A DNA stretch of 64,000 nucleotides from Paraflavitalea sp. CAU 1676 (GCF_029223285.1 NZ_JARHUJ010000004.1:372001-436000); one strand, 5' to 3'; counted from the first letter of the stretch, positions 8,749 through 17,808 are shown. Notes: generated by a model not told the origin, from the sequence alone. Program-made: numbers and translations.

Positions 8749-10538
8749 AATTAAAATATAAGAACAGCTTCAAGGGTTATTTCCTTTTTTACTACCGGGT
8801 GGTCGGCAACCGCCTCCTGGTATTCCTGGGGCTCAGTGTGTTGATCAGCTTTTTAGACGGCATCGGGTTGGCGATGTTCATTCCGCTGCTTCAATCGGTT
8901 GCTAATCCGGGCAGTCATGCAGGCGAAGAATCACTGGGTCAACTGCATTATTTTACAGATTTCATTCACTGGTTGGGGCTCGACCTCACAGTGACCACCG
9001 TGTTGCTGGTGTTGATCATGATGTTTGCGCTGAAAGGAATGATGCGCTTTACTCAGCTTAGTTACTATGCAGCCCTCCGGCAGATGTTTATCAAAAAGAT
9101 CCGCTACAGCCTTGTAGATAATTTGCAGGGACTGTCGTACGGAGCTTTTTCCAAACTGGATGCTGGCAGGATACAGAACACCCTGACGGTAGAGGTGCAG
9201 CGTTTGTTCCAGACCATGAAGTTCTATTTCGATGCTTCGCAGGCTTTTGTGATGCTGGCTACCTATATGGCGCTCGCATTCCTCGCCAATTACCAGTTTG
9301 CCTTTTTGGTGGGTATCGGCGCCGCCCTATCGAACCTGGTATACCGGAAGATCTACAAGGCTACCAAGCGGGCCTCCAATGAGCTCTCTAAAAAGGGCAG
9401 TGACTTTAATGGATTCCTTACCCAGACTACCCTCTATTTCAAATACCTTAAATCAACCAACACGTTTAACCTGTATGCCCGCAAGCTGAAGCTGGTGATC
9501 AACGATGCCGAACACCTTAACCGGAAGATCGGCAATATGAACGCTATTACCACCAGCGTAAAAGAGCCGATGATCATCATCGTGGTAAGCCTGGTGATCC
9601 TGTTGCAGATGAACTGGATGGGCGCTACCCTCAGCACGATCATTCTTAGTCTGTTGCTTTTTTACCGTGCATTGAGTTTCCTGGTCACGGTGCAAAATCA
9701 CTGGCAGGGATTCATTGAAAATATTGGCGGTATGAATGCGGTAGCCAATATGTTGGAGGAAATGAGTTCGTTGCGGGAGGAGAAAGGTTCTATACCTTTT
9801 AAGGGGCTGAACAATCAGATAGCCTTCAACAATGTGGTGTTCTCTTACGATGAGATTCCCGTGCTCAATGGCCTCAATATTGTAATACCCCGGAAGAGTA
9901 CAGTAGCACTTGTAGGCGAAAGCGGATCGGGTAAAACGACGATTGCCAATATGATCGCCGGTCTCATACAGCCAACACGTGGTGAGTTATTGCTTGATCA
10001 AACTTCCATACGCCAGATAGAACTCGACAGCTATCGGAGTAATATCGGGTATATCTCACAGGAGTCGGTGATATTCAACGACACCATATTCAATAATGTC
10101 ACTTTCTGGGCCGAACCTACCCCCGAAAACGTGCGGCGCTTCGAAGAAGTAGTGGAAATGGCTTCGCTGAAAGAGTTTGTCCTGGCCCAGCCGCAACAAC
10201 GGGATTCACGCCTGGGCGATAATGGCATCCTGATATCGGGCGGTCAAAAACAACGAATCTCTATTGCCCGCGAGCTGTACAAGAATTCCGAAATACTCAT
10301 ATTCGACGAGGCGACCTCGGCCCTGGATTCCGAAACCGAGCGTATCATTCAGGGAAATATAGAAAAACTGTATGGCAATTTCACGATGGTGCTCATCGCC
10401 CATCGGCTGTCGACCATCAAAAGAGCCGACACCATTTATCTCATCGAGCAGGGCAAAGTATCTGCTTCCGGCTCTTTTGAAGAAATGATCCACAAGTCTT
10501 CCAGGTTCAAAAAATTAGTCTCTCTCCAGGCATTTTAA
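8745..10538 (+). CDS. ABC transporter with fused TMD and NBD, PglK/MsbA-like flippase
   Basis: A 597-residue half-transporter starting at GTG 8745. Six TM segments occupy roughly residues 20-330. The nucleotide-binding domain has Walker A GESGSGKTT with K397, signature SGGQ at 498-501, Walker B with D521/E522, and H-loop H553. The architecture and length match PglK and MsbA, which flip lipid-linked oligosaccharides or lipid A. It is the only flippase candidate in the locus, because no MOP-family Wzx gene is present. It is therefore inferred to move the undecaprenyl-linked repeat unit across the inner membrane. Confidence 0.85.
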   Translation: MKLKYKNSFKGYFLFYYRVVGNRLLVFLGLSVLISFLDGIGLAMFIPLLQSVANPGSHAGEESLGQLHYFTDFIHWLGLDLTVTTVLLVLIMMFALKGMMRFTQLSYYAALRQMFIKKIRYSLVDNLQGLSYGAFSKLDAGRIQNTLTVEVQRLFQTMKFYFDASQAFVMLATYMALAFLANYQFAFLVGIGAALSNLVYRKIYKATKRASNELSKKGSDFNGFLTQTTLYFKYLKSTNTFNLYARKLKLVINDAEHLNRKIGNMNAITTSVKEPMIIIVVSLVILLQMNWMGATLSTIILSLLLFYRALSFLVTVQNHWQGFIENIGGMNAVANMLEEMSSLREEKGSIPFKGLNNQIAFNNVVFSYDEIPVLNGLNIVIPRKSTVALVGESGSGKTTIANMIAGLIQPTRGELLLDQTSIRQIELDSYRSNIGYISQESVIFNDTIFNNVTFWAEPTPENVRRFEEVVEMASLKEFVLAQPQQRDSRLGDNGILISGGQKQRISIARELYKNSEILIFDEATSALDSETERIIQGNIEKLYGNFTMVLIAHRLSTIKRADTIYLIEQGKVSASGSFEEMIHKSSRFKKLVSLQAF

Positions 10539-10549
10539 TATTCACCGCT

Positions 10550-11629
10550 ATGATACCCGTAACCAAACCATTCTTACCTCCGGTCGAAGAGTATGAGGCT
10601 TTTGTCCGCGATATCTGGCAACGTCAATGGCTTACCAATAATGGCCCATTAGTGAATGAGCTAGAACTCAAACTGAAGGTTTACCTCGATGTACCACACA
10701 TGCTTTTTGTATCGAACGGCACCATTGCCCTTCAATTGGCCATTCGGGCACTGGAGCTGAAAGGCGAGATCATTACTACGCCCTTCACCTTCATCGCCAC
10801 TACGAGCAGTGCTATGTGGGAGAATTGCAAGCCCGTGTTTGTAGACATCGATCCGGGTACACTCAACATCGATCCTGCAAAGATCGAAGAAGCCATCACG
10901 CCCGAAACCTCTGCCATCATTGCAACCCACGTATTCGGCAATCCCTGCGATATCATGGCTATCGAAGACATTGCCAGGAAGCATGGACTAAAAGTGATCT
11001 ATGATGCTTCGCATTGCTTTGGCACCAAATACATGGGGAAATCGGTATTCTCGTATGGTGATGTGAGCACGACCAGCTTTCATGCCACCAAGATCTACCA
11101 TACGATCGAAGGCGGCGCGGTATTTACGCAAGATCCTGAACTGCTGAAGAAGATGGCCTATATGCGCAATTTCGGATTCGACGGGCCTGAGAATTTTGCC
11201 TGCGTTGGCATCAATGCCAAGAACTCGGAATTCCATGCAGCCATGGGCCTGGCCAACCTTAAATACGCCGATGAAATATTGGCCAAAAGGAAGGAATTGT
11301 ACCTGTATTACGTAGAGAATCTGGAACGGCTCGACAAGCAGCTACAGTCACTGCAGAAGAATACGGTATACAATTACTCTTATCTGCCTATCCTGCTGCC
11401 CTCCGAAGAACAGATCAAAAAGATTGAACTATACCTGAATGCCAACCTCATATACCCCCGGAGATACTTTTTCCCGTCTCTCCATACCTTAAACTTTGTT
11501 GACAAATACGATTGCCCGGTTAGTCTGTGCGTATCCAAAAGGGTGATGTGTTTGCCAATGCATCATAAACTAACATCAGAGGAGGTAAACTTTGTAATCA
11601 GAATTTTATACAGAGCACAGAACTATTAA
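10550..11629 (+). CDS. DegT/DnrJ/EryC1/StrS aminotransferase, VioA-like
   Basis: A 359-residue PLP-dependent sugar aminotransferase. The Schiff-base Lys is K181 in SFHATKIYHTIEGG, with the SNGTIALQLAI and YDASHCFG motifs in normal order. The N-terminus VTKPFLPPVEEY and the segments WLTNNGPLV and FVDIDPGTLNIDP closely resemble VioA, which makes dTDP-4-amino-4,6-dideoxyglucose (viosamine, Qui4N) from dTDP-4-keto-6-deoxyglucose. No RmlA/RmlB genes lie in the window, so the precursor must come from elsewhere. The following WbqC, DegT-like and GNAT genes suggest that the amino group is then acylated. Confidence 0.88.
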   Translation: MIPVTKPFLPPVEEYEAFVRDIWQRQWLTNNGPLVNELELKLKVYLDVPHMLFVSNGTIALQLAIRALELKGEIITTPFTFIATTSSAMWENCKPVFVDIDPGTLNIDPAKIEEAITPETSAIIATHVFGNPCDIMAIEDIARKHGLKVIYDASHCFGTKYMGKSVFSYGDVSTTSFHATKIYHTIEGGAVFTQDPELLKKMAYMRNFGFDGPENFACVGINAKNSEFHAAMGLANLKYADEILAKRKELYLYYVENLERLDKQLQSLQKNTVYNYSYLPILLPSEEQIKKIELYLNANLIYPRRYFFPSLHTLNFVDKYDCPVSLCVSKRVMCLPMHHKLTSEEVNFVIRILYRAQNY

Positions 11630-11632
11630 GCA

Positions 11633-12343
11633 ATGAAAATAGCGATCATGCAGCCCTATTTTTTTCCATATATAGGGCAATTCCAGCTGATCCATGCTGT
11701 AGATCGATTCATACTGTGCGATGACGTACAGTACATACGGCATGGATGGATTAACCGAAACCGCATTCTTAAACAGGGGGAGGGTTATCAGTATATGATC
11801 GTTCCTGTTTCTAAGCACCCGAGCCGGGAGACGATTAGGAACATCAGAACGGTGGAAGGTGCTGCCTGGAAAGAGATCATATTCAGGCAAATTGAATGGT
11901 ACCGGAAACGGGCACCTTATTATAAGGAAGTAAGACAGCTGATGTGCCACTGCCTGTCGCCCGAAGAAACGAATATCACCAGGCTGAACGGTAGTTGCAT
12001 CAAGGCTGTTTGCGATTATGTGGGAATTCCGTATTGCGTGGAAGTGTCTTCGGAAATGAACCTCAACTATTCAATGGTGCAGGCCACGAGCGATTGGGCG
12101 CTACAGATGTGCGGGCAGTTGGGCGCAACCTCCTACTTCAATCCACCTGGCGGTACCGTGTTGTATGAAAAGGAATTGTTTGAGGAGCGTAATATCAAGC
12201 TGCACTTCGTAAAACCGCTTTTCAGGGAGTACGACCAACGCAATAACAATGGCTTTCTGCCGGGCTTGTCCATCATAGATGTAATGATGTTCAATTCAGC
12301 CGCAGAGATTGCAGACATGTTAAACGATTACCAGTTATTATGA
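11633..12343 (+). CDS. WbqC-like family protein (copy 1)
   Basis: A 236-residue WbqC-family protein, recognised from IMQPYFFPYIGQFQLI near the N-terminus, then FILCDDVQYIRHGWINRNRI, and the later YFNPPGGT and SIIDVMMFNS segments. The family occurs in O-antigen and capsule loci, often near aminosugar synthesis genes. Its biochemical activity is not firmly established as far as I know. It follows the VioA-like gene by three bases and overlaps the next gene by four (ATGA). A role in modifying the aminosugar is inferred from position only. Confidence 0.85.
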   Translation: MKIAIMQPYFFPYIGQFQLIHAVDRFILCDDVQYIRHGWINRNRILKQGEGYQYMIVPVSKHPSRETIRNIRTVEGAAWKEIIFRQIEWYRKRAPYYKEVRQLMCHCLSPEETNITRLNGSCIKAVCDYVGIPYCVEVSSEMNLNYSMVQATSDWALQMCGQLGATSYFNPPGGTVLYEKELFEERNIKLHFVKPLFREYDQRNNNGFLPGLSIIDVMMFNSAAEIADMLNDYQLL

Positions 12344-13299
12344 ATCCGATCGGCGGGTATTACGAACTTGAGCTTTCCAGGGGAACGCAGAGTTACCATG
12401 ACACACCTTATGCTTTCAAGAGCGGCAGGGCCTCGTTGCATTACATACTCCGGCTCTTGAAGCCGTCATTGGTCTACGTGCCTTATTATACCTGTAACGG
12501 GTTGCTCGACTCATTTGAGGCTGCCCAGACCAATTACCAGTTCTATGAGATCAATCACCTGTTGGAGCCCGACGAACTACCCGAGCTGGAAAGGGGTGAA
12601 TATTTCCTCTATATCAACTATTTCGATGTAAAGCGCGAGTTCGTTCAAACACTGTCGGATAAGTATGGTGACCGGTTGATAGTGGATTGTACACAGGCGT
12701 TTTTTATGAAGGGCAATGGAAAATCGTGGTTCTTTAATTCATGCCGGAAATATTTCGGGGTACCTGATGGATCTTATATGTATACGCCCCGCCATGTGCA
12801 TGATCAGCCTGATATACAGCAGAACGAACAATACATCGTTTCACACCTGTTGAACCGGTTCAACAACCATGTGAAGGAAGGTTATGTGTCTTTTTTGGAA
12901 AACGAAGAATTGTGTGGCGCGGAATTATTTGGCATGTCCAAATTAAGCGAGTACCTGTTGTCCAATATCAACTATACTGATGTTATTGACAAAAGATATG
13001 CCAATTACCGCTACCTGGATACCATCTTCACAGAGCAGCATTTGTTTCCACCCGATCCCTGCGATGGATGCGTACCGATGGTGTATCCCGTACTAATGAA
13101 TAAACCGGTAGACCGGAAGTTGTTTGCCGACCTGGGCCTGTTCATCCCCACTTATTGGGCCGATGTAAGGAACAGACGGATGAATGGCTTCGAGATCGAA
13201 AAACTATTAACAATGCTTTTGCTGCCGCTTCCTATTGATCACCGCTACAATCTGGACGATATGGAAAGAATGGTAAAGCTGATAAAACGATTCCAATGA
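12340..13299 (+). CDS. Divergent DegT-like PLP aminotransferase-fold protein
   Basis: A 319-residue protein not confidently assigned. The layout resembles a reduced type-I PLP aminotransferase: an AFKSGRASLHYIL segment where the family has its SGTxAL helix, VYVPYYTCNG, then LIVDCTQAFF for the PLP-pyridine Asp. K137 in SCRKYFGVPDGSYMY lies in the normal Schiff-base position. It is about 40-80 residues shorter than usual family members, and the GEGG that normally follows the Lys is replaced. It is embedded between WbqC and GNAT genes with 4-bp overlaps on both sides. It could be an active transaminase, or a PLP-fold protein with another acyl- or sugar-binding role. Confidence 0.6.
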   Translation: MNPIGGYYELELSRGTQSYHDTPYAFKSGRASLHYILRLLKPSLVYVPYYTCNGLLDSFEAAQTNYQFYEINHLLEPDELPELERGEYFLYINYFDVKREFVQTLSDKYGDRLIVDCTQAFFMKGNGKSWFFNSCRKYFGVPDGSYMYTPRHVHDQPDIQQNEQYIVSHLLNRFNNHVKEGYVSFLENEELCGAELFGMSKLSEYLLSNINYTDVIDKRYANYRYLDTIFTEQHLFPPDPCDGCVPMVYPVLMNKPVDRKLFADLGLFIPTYWADVRNRRMNGFEIEKLLTMLLLPLPIDHRYNLDDMERMVKLIKRFQ

Positions 13300-13844
13300 A
13301 CCCTTCAGTCTACATCAGACCGCTCGTGGTCCAGGACGCCCTGGTATCCTATCAATGGCGTAATAACCCCAGAATATGGCGTTTTACCGGATCACGCCCC
13401 GACAAGTTCGTGACGCCCGAAATGGAGACCGCCTGGCTGTACGAAGTATTGCAAAGGCAAAACGAAAGACGATTTGCCATATGCCTCCACACGGATAACA
13501 AATACATTGGTAATATCTTTCTTACCGACATACTGGACGGGGAAGCCCAAATGCACATCTTCATTGGCGAAATGGAGTATTGGGGTAAGCGCCGTGCTTA
13601 CGAAGCCATCTGCATGATCTTCGACTACGGCTTTAATGAACTCGGCCTCGAAGCCATCTATGTGCAGATCAATTCCAGGAATGCCGCCGCTATCGTGCTG
13701 GGTACCCAGGCAGGTTTTAAGAAGGAATCTGAGTATTATGACACAAATAAAGAAATGATGCTGGAGAAAATGATCTTCAGTCGAACTATGTACGACCAGC
13801 AAATGCACCTCAAAGACGCAGGAAAAGAGATCGATCATTTGTAA
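13296..13844 (+). CDS. GNAT acetyltransferase, RimJ/PseH-like
   Basis: A 182-residue GNAT-fold N-acetyltransferase. The order is typical: an N-terminal YIRPLVVQDAL strand, the WRNNPRIWRFTG motif, then KYIGNIFLTDI, then acetyl-CoA-binding GKRRAYEAICMIFDYGF and the QAGFKKESEYYD C-terminal segment. Similar small GNATs such as PseH acetylate 4-amino sugars. It follows the VioA-like, WbqC and DegT-like genes with coupled overlaps, so 4-N-acetylation of an amino-deoxyhexose is a reasonable guess. An alternative is protein or amino-acid acetylation, which the context makes less likely. Confidence 0.78.
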   Translation: MNPSVYIRPLVVQDALVSYQWRNNPRIWRFTGSRPDKFVTPEMETAWLYEVLQRQNERRFAICLHTDNKYIGNIFLTDILDGEAQMHIFIGEMEYWGKRRAYEAICMIFDYGFNELGLEAIYVQINSRNAAAIVLGTQAGFKKESEYYDTNKEMMLEKMIFSRTMYDQQMHLKDAGKEIDHL

Positions 13845-13891
13845 CACCGCCCTGCCCCTTCCTTAGCCATTAAAGACAAAACCAGCTACCA

Positions 13892-14725
13892 ATGAACCAA
13901 CCTTTAATTTCCGTTTGCATCATCACGTACAATCATGAAAAATATATCCGCCAATGCCTCGAAGGAGTAGTGATGCAAAAGACGAATTTCCCATTTGAAG
14001 TAATAGTAGGGGAAGATTGCTCTAAAGATGGTACGCGCAAGATCGTGGAGGAGTTTGAGGCAAAATACCCGGACATCATCAAGCCAATTTACCATAGCAG
14101 CAATGTAGGAGGGGCCCGTAATGGATATGAATTTTGCTACCCACGGCTTTCCGGGAAATATGTGGCCATTTGTGAAGGCGACGACTACTGGACCGATAAC
14201 AGCAAGTTGCAAAAGCAAGTCGATTTCCTGGAGAAACACGAAGACCACGTAATGTGTTTTCACCGGGTACAAAGTGTCGATGAGAACGACGTGTTTATTG
14301 AAGGACAGGAGGTATCGGATAAGGTAATGTCCTTTAAGGGAAAAGATATCTTTCACATCAGCATTCCTACCCTGTCGGTGGTGTTCAGGAAATGTTTCGA
14401 TGTCATCCCGCCCGAAATGTTCAAGGCCAAAAGTGGCGACACCTTCCTGTTCGGATTGCTGGCCAGGTTTGGCAAAGCTGCCGATCTGGGATTTGTTGGC
14501 GCACGGTATCGCAAGCACAGCGGTGGCGTGTACAGCCCCAAAAGTATCGTAGACCAATTCGCTCAAGCCATAGAAACTCGAAAACTGATGAAGCAATGCT
14601 CCCTCTTTGCTGATGAACAGAAAAAAGAGATCGGCAGGGAGATCCTCAAAAGGAAAATATTGTATTTCAAGTATTTCCTGAAGAGGTATGAACCCCTCAA
14701 TTCTTTCAAAATTATTATTCGGTAA
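13892..14725 (+). CDS. Glycosyltransferase family 2
   Basis: A 277-residue GT2 enzyme, close paralogue of those at 7855 and 16960. It shows VSVCIITYNHEKYI-type and IVGEDCSKDGTRK segments, the metal-binding ICEGDDYW, then IPTLSVVFRKC and KSGDTFLFGLL. The shared KSGDTFL and YRKHSGG segments define a subfamily private to this locus. It starts 47 bases after the GNAT gene and is followed closely by the second WbqC gene. Linkage and sugar are unknown. Confidence 0.88.
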   Translation: MNQPLISVCIITYNHEKYIRQCLEGVVMQKTNFPFEVIVGEDCSKDGTRKIVEEFEAKYPDIIKPIYHSSNVGGARNGYEFCYPRLSGKYVAICEGDDYWTDNSKLQKQVDFLEKHEDHVMCFHRVQSVDENDVFIEGQEVSDKVMSFKGKDIFHISIPTLSVVFRKCFDVIPPEMFKAKSGDTFLFGLLARFGKAADLGFVGARYRKHSGGVYSPKSIVDQFAQAIETRKLMKQCSLFADEQKKEIGREILKRKILYFKYFLKRYEPLNSFKIIIR

Positions 14726-14728
14726 AAC

Positions 14729-15544
14729 ATGAGCTTCCTGATGCCGGAAACTAACGACGAGCCGGCCTTATTGCCCGGGCTGGAGCCCGCGGTCAATAGG
14801 ATCGCCATCATGCAACCCTATTTCCTTCCCTATCTTGGTTACTTTCAATTGATTAAAGCTGTAGACGTATTTGTTATCTACGACAACATCAAGTATACCA
14901 AAAAAGGATGGATCAACCGTAACAGGATCCTGCTGAACGGCAGGGATACGCTGTTCACGATCCCACTGGCGGGTTCCTCCGACTTCCTGCCCATCAACCA
15001 GAAATTCATTGCCGCGGACTTTGAAAACAGGAGGTCGCACACACTGGCCCGGATACAGGAGGCCTATCGTAAAGCGCCCCAGTTCGACAATATCTACCCC
15101 GTCATAGAACGCATCTTCCATGACAACAGCCGTAACCTTTTTGATTTTATTTACAACTCTATCCGGGAGGTGCTCCGCGTGCTCGGTATTTCTACCACCC
15201 TGGTGGTTTCTTCTTCCCTCGAAGTCGATCATCAAAGCAAGGGTGTACACAAAGTATTAGCAATCTGCAACAGCCTGCATGCGCATACCTACATCAACCC
15301 AATTGGCGGTGTTGAGCTCTACACTGGCAAGGAATTCCGCGATTATGGCATTAACCTCTATTTCCATAATATGAACGTGGTTCCTTACAGTCAGGCAGCC
15401 GATGAGTTCGTCTCGCATTTGTCTATTGTCGATGTTTTGATGTACAATAGTCCGGGACAGGTGAATGCCCTGCTTGATCAATACAAACTATTAGAGCCGG
15501 CAGATAGAATCAATACCGGCAACCAACCAAATGATGAATTATGA
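14729..15544 (+). CDS. WbqC-like family protein (copy 2)
   Basis: A 271-residue WbqC-family protein with an N-terminal extension of about 24 residues before the conserved IMQPYFLPYLGYFQLI. The diagnostic KKGWINRNRIL, YINPIGGVELY and SIVDVLMYNS segments are all present. It is clearly related to copy 1 at 11633 but diverged. The gene starts three bases after the GT2 gene and overlaps the dioxygenase gene by four bases (ATGA). Having a second copy next to another GNAT gene suggests a second, parallel sugar modification. Confidence 0.85.
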   Translation: MSFLMPETNDEPALLPGLEPAVNRIAIMQPYFLPYLGYFQLIKAVDVFVIYDNIKYTKKGWINRNRILLNGRDTLFTIPLAGSSDFLPINQKFIAADFENRRSHTLARIQEAYRKAPQFDNIYPVIERIFHDNSRNLFDFIYNSIREVLRVLGISTTLVVSSSLEVDHQSKGVHKVLAICNSLHAHTYINPIGGVELYTGKEFRDYGINLYFHNMNVVPYSQAADEFVSHLSIVDVLMYNSPGQVNALLDQYKLLEPADRINTGNQPNDEL

Positions 15545-16338
15545 TTAGCTCACTTACAGCACACATGGGTGTCGGTGCTTTTCTCTCCGGCATTCGGGAA
15601 AGAGGGTGGATGCACTTCGAGAGATGCATAGAACCTTCCTTCCTCAAATCCCTGAATGAAGGCATCAACAACGCCTACAAGACTTGTCACAGCGTGCAGG
15701 TGAAAAATGGGGTGGACGTCAATACCGATGGCACTGTACACCACCTGCTTGGACAGGAGCCGGTTTTCCTGGAGTTCATCCAGCGGCTAGAGCTGCACGA
15801 ACACATCCGGGCTTTTTTCAACGCGCCTTACATCCTCAACTCGTTCGGTGGCGTCATCAATTTGCCGCACAAGGCTTCCTACGTATGTAACATTCATCGG
15901 GATATTCGAACCTTCTACAACATCCCCATGATGATGAATATGCTCGTAATGCTCGATGACTTCACGCTGGATAACGGCGCAACCTGGTTCCTCACCGGTT
16001 CCAACAAAAAGGATGAAAGGCCCGAAGATGAATATTTCTATCAACGTGCCGATAGAGCTGTAGGAAAGGCAGGTGATATCATCCTGTTCGACTCACTGGT
16101 ATGGCATGCCGCCGGCAAGAATATCACCGGCAATGTGCGGAGGGCACTTACGCTTACGTTCTCCAGGCCATTCATGAAGCAGCAGCTCGACTATCCGCGT
16201 GCCATCGGTTACGACCGGGGCGAGGAGTTCCAGGAAGAGGTTCGGCAGATCATTGGTTACAATGCCCGGGTGCCCGCCAATCTCGATGAATGGTACCAGC
16301 CACCCGCTAAAAGATATTACCGTCCGGGCCAGGGATAA
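15541..16338 (+). CDS. PhyH-family Fe(II)/2-oxoglutarate dioxygenase
   Basis: A 265-residue phytanoyl-CoA dioxygenase-like protein. The metal-binding facial triad is visible as H119 and D121 in HRD, and H189 in WHAAGKN. The 2-oxoglutarate-binding Arg is probably R200 or R201 in NVRRALTLTF. The DNGATWFLTGSN turn is typical of the double-stranded beta-helix. These enzymes hydroxylate aliphatic carbons, often of CoA-linked or free acyl groups. Being coupled to WbqC and GNAT genes, it may hydroxylate an acyl substituent or a sugar carbon of the exported glycan. That is inferred. Confidence 0.82.
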   Translation: MISSLTAHMGVGAFLSGIRERGWMHFERCIEPSFLKSLNEGINNAYKTCHSVQVKNGVDVNTDGTVHHLLGQEPVFLEFIQRLELHEHIRAFFNAPYILNSFGGVINLPHKASYVCNIHRDIRTFYNIPMMMNMLVMLDDFTLDNGATWFLTGSNKKDERPEDEYFYQRADRAVGKAGDIILFDSLVWHAAGKNITGNVRRALTLTFSRPFMKQQLDYPRAIGYDRGEEFQEEVRQIIGYNARVPANLDEWYQPPAKRYYRPGQG

Positions 16339-16351
16339 AAAAACAAATCGT

Positions 16352-16933
16352 ATGTCGTTTATATTAAGAGAGATCTGTCACGAAGACCTGCCATTGATCA
16401 ATAGCTGGCGCAACGATCCGGAGATCATTGCCCTGCTGGGCAATAATTTTCTCTACATCTCCAGCGATGTGGATGCCGCCTGGTTCGAGCAATACCTGCA
16501 GAACCGGGATAAAGCAAAACGCTTTGCGATCGTGGATGAAACGTGTGACCGTATGATCGGTACCACCCAGCTTACCGGTATTCATGCCATCAACCAATCG
16601 GCCGAGTTCTCGATCGCCATTGGCGACAAACGTTACTGGAACAAGGGGGCAGGACAGGTCGCTGCACGTATGATACTCGATCATGGGTTTAAGGACCTCA
16701 ACCTGCAACGCATCTGGCTTACCGTACTCGTGCGCAATGATCGGGCTATTCACCTGTACGAGAAGATAGGTTTCCGGCACGAAGGAGTACTGCGAAACTC
16801 GGTGTATAAACAAGGCCTGTTTGAAGACCAGGTGATGATGTCGGTGCTTCGGCAGGAATACCTGAAACAAGTGCCTGCTGTTGCTGCACAAAGCCAGGCG
16901 CCCGCCTATGTCCTGCTCAACGAATCCGTCTGA
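16352..16933 (+). CDS. GNAT acetyltransferase, RimJ/PseH-like (copy 2)
   Basis: A 193-residue GNAT enzyme. The chosen start at 16352 (MSFILREICHEDLP) begins at the first beta-strand; an open frame continues upstream inside the dioxygenase gene but reads as non-homologous sequence. Key segments are NSWRNDPEIIALLG, DRMIGTTQLTGI, acetyl-CoA-binding KGAGQVAARMILDHGF, and LYEKIGFRHEGVLRNSVYK. It resembles sugar-amine acetylating GNATs such as PseH. It may be the second N-acetyltransferase needed if two different amino sugars are present in the repeat unit. Confidence 0.82.
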   Translation: MSFILREICHEDLPLINSWRNDPEIIALLGNNFLYISSDVDAAWFEQYLQNRDKAKRFAIVDETCDRMIGTTQLTGIHAINQSAEFSIAIGDKRYWNKGAGQVAARMILDHGFKDLNLQRIWLTVLVRNDRAIHLYEKIGFRHEGVLRNSVYKQGLFEDQVMMSVLRQEYLKQVPAVAAQSQAPAYVLLNESV

Positions 16934-16959
16934 AACCAATCAATCATTTTTTATCCAAT

Positions 16960-17796
16960 ATGGACAACCAGCCCGTCGTATCCGTATGTGCGGTTACCTA
17001 CAACCACGAATCTTACCTTGCCCAGTGCCTCGACAGTTTGGTGATGCAACAAACCAACTTTGCCTTTGAAGTGATTGTAGGCGAAGATTGTTCCACTGAT
17101 AGTACCCGCAAGATCCTGCGGGAATACGATCAAAAGTATCCGGGAATTATCAAGCCAATCTATCATCAACGGAATGTAGGGGCCGCCCGCAATTTGTTTG
17201 AGCATTGCTTGTTGATGGCGAAAGGAAAGTACATCGCTATTTGTGATGGCGATGACTACTGGACTGATCATTTGAAATTACAAAGGCAGGTAGATTTTCT
17301 GGAGGCGCATCCCGGTTGTGTGCTGTCGTTCCACCGCGTAAAACAGGTTGACCAGCACGATCGGTTCCTGCAGCAGCAGGAAACAACGACCGAGATCAGA
17401 TTCTACAGTTGGGAAGATATCCTGCACATCAGCATTCCCACCTTGTCGGTGGTCTTCAGGAATTGCATCCCCCATTACCCGGATGAAGTGTACCAGGCGA
17501 AGAGTGGTGATACCTTCCTGTTTGGCATGTTATCGCGGTATGGCGGAGCAGCGGATCTCGGATTCATCGGTGCCGCCTACCGGGTTCACGCAGGAGGTAC
17601 TTTTTCGGGTAAAAGCCAGGTGGAGCAATACCGGCAAACCATCCATACACGCAAGTTGATGCAGCGCTCCCCCTTCTTCAGCCGCGAGCAACTGGTAGAG
17701 TTGAGCAAGGAGATCGAAAGAAGGAAGAAGCGATATATGAAGCATTTCATTAAAAAAGGCGAATTCGGCAATTGCCTCAAAATACTGTTCACCTAA
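16960..17796 (+). CDS. Glycosyltransferase family 2
   Basis: A 278-residue GT2 enzyme, the third of the locus-specific paralogues (see 7855 and 13892). It has VSVCAVTYNHESYL, IVGEDCSTDSTRKIL, the DxD-type ICDGDDYWTD, IPTLSVVFRNC, and KSGDTFLFGML. Identity to the 13892 copy is high throughout, suggesting duplication within the locus followed by specificity change. It lies 26 bases after the second GNAT gene. Confidence 0.88.
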   Translation: MDNQPVVSVCAVTYNHESYLAQCLDSLVMQQTNFAFEVIVGEDCSTDSTRKILREYDQKYPGIIKPIYHQRNVGAARNLFEHCLLMAKGKYIAICDGDDYWTDHLKLQRQVDFLEAHPGCVLSFHRVKQVDQHDRFLQQQETTTEIRFYSWEDILHISIPTLSVVFRNCIPHYPDEVYQAKSGDTFLFGMLSRYGGAADLGFIGAAYRVHAGGTFSGKSQVEQYRQTIHTRKLMQRSPFFSREQLVELSKEIERRKKRYMKHFIKKGEFGNCLKILFT

Positions 17797-17808
17797 AAGC
17801 AGTTCCTT

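Noticed and set aside
16199-16351. Upstream extension of the second GNAT gene
   Set aside because: These codons overlap the dioxygenase gene in another frame and do not resemble GNAT N-termini; the ATG at 16352 begins at the first strand.
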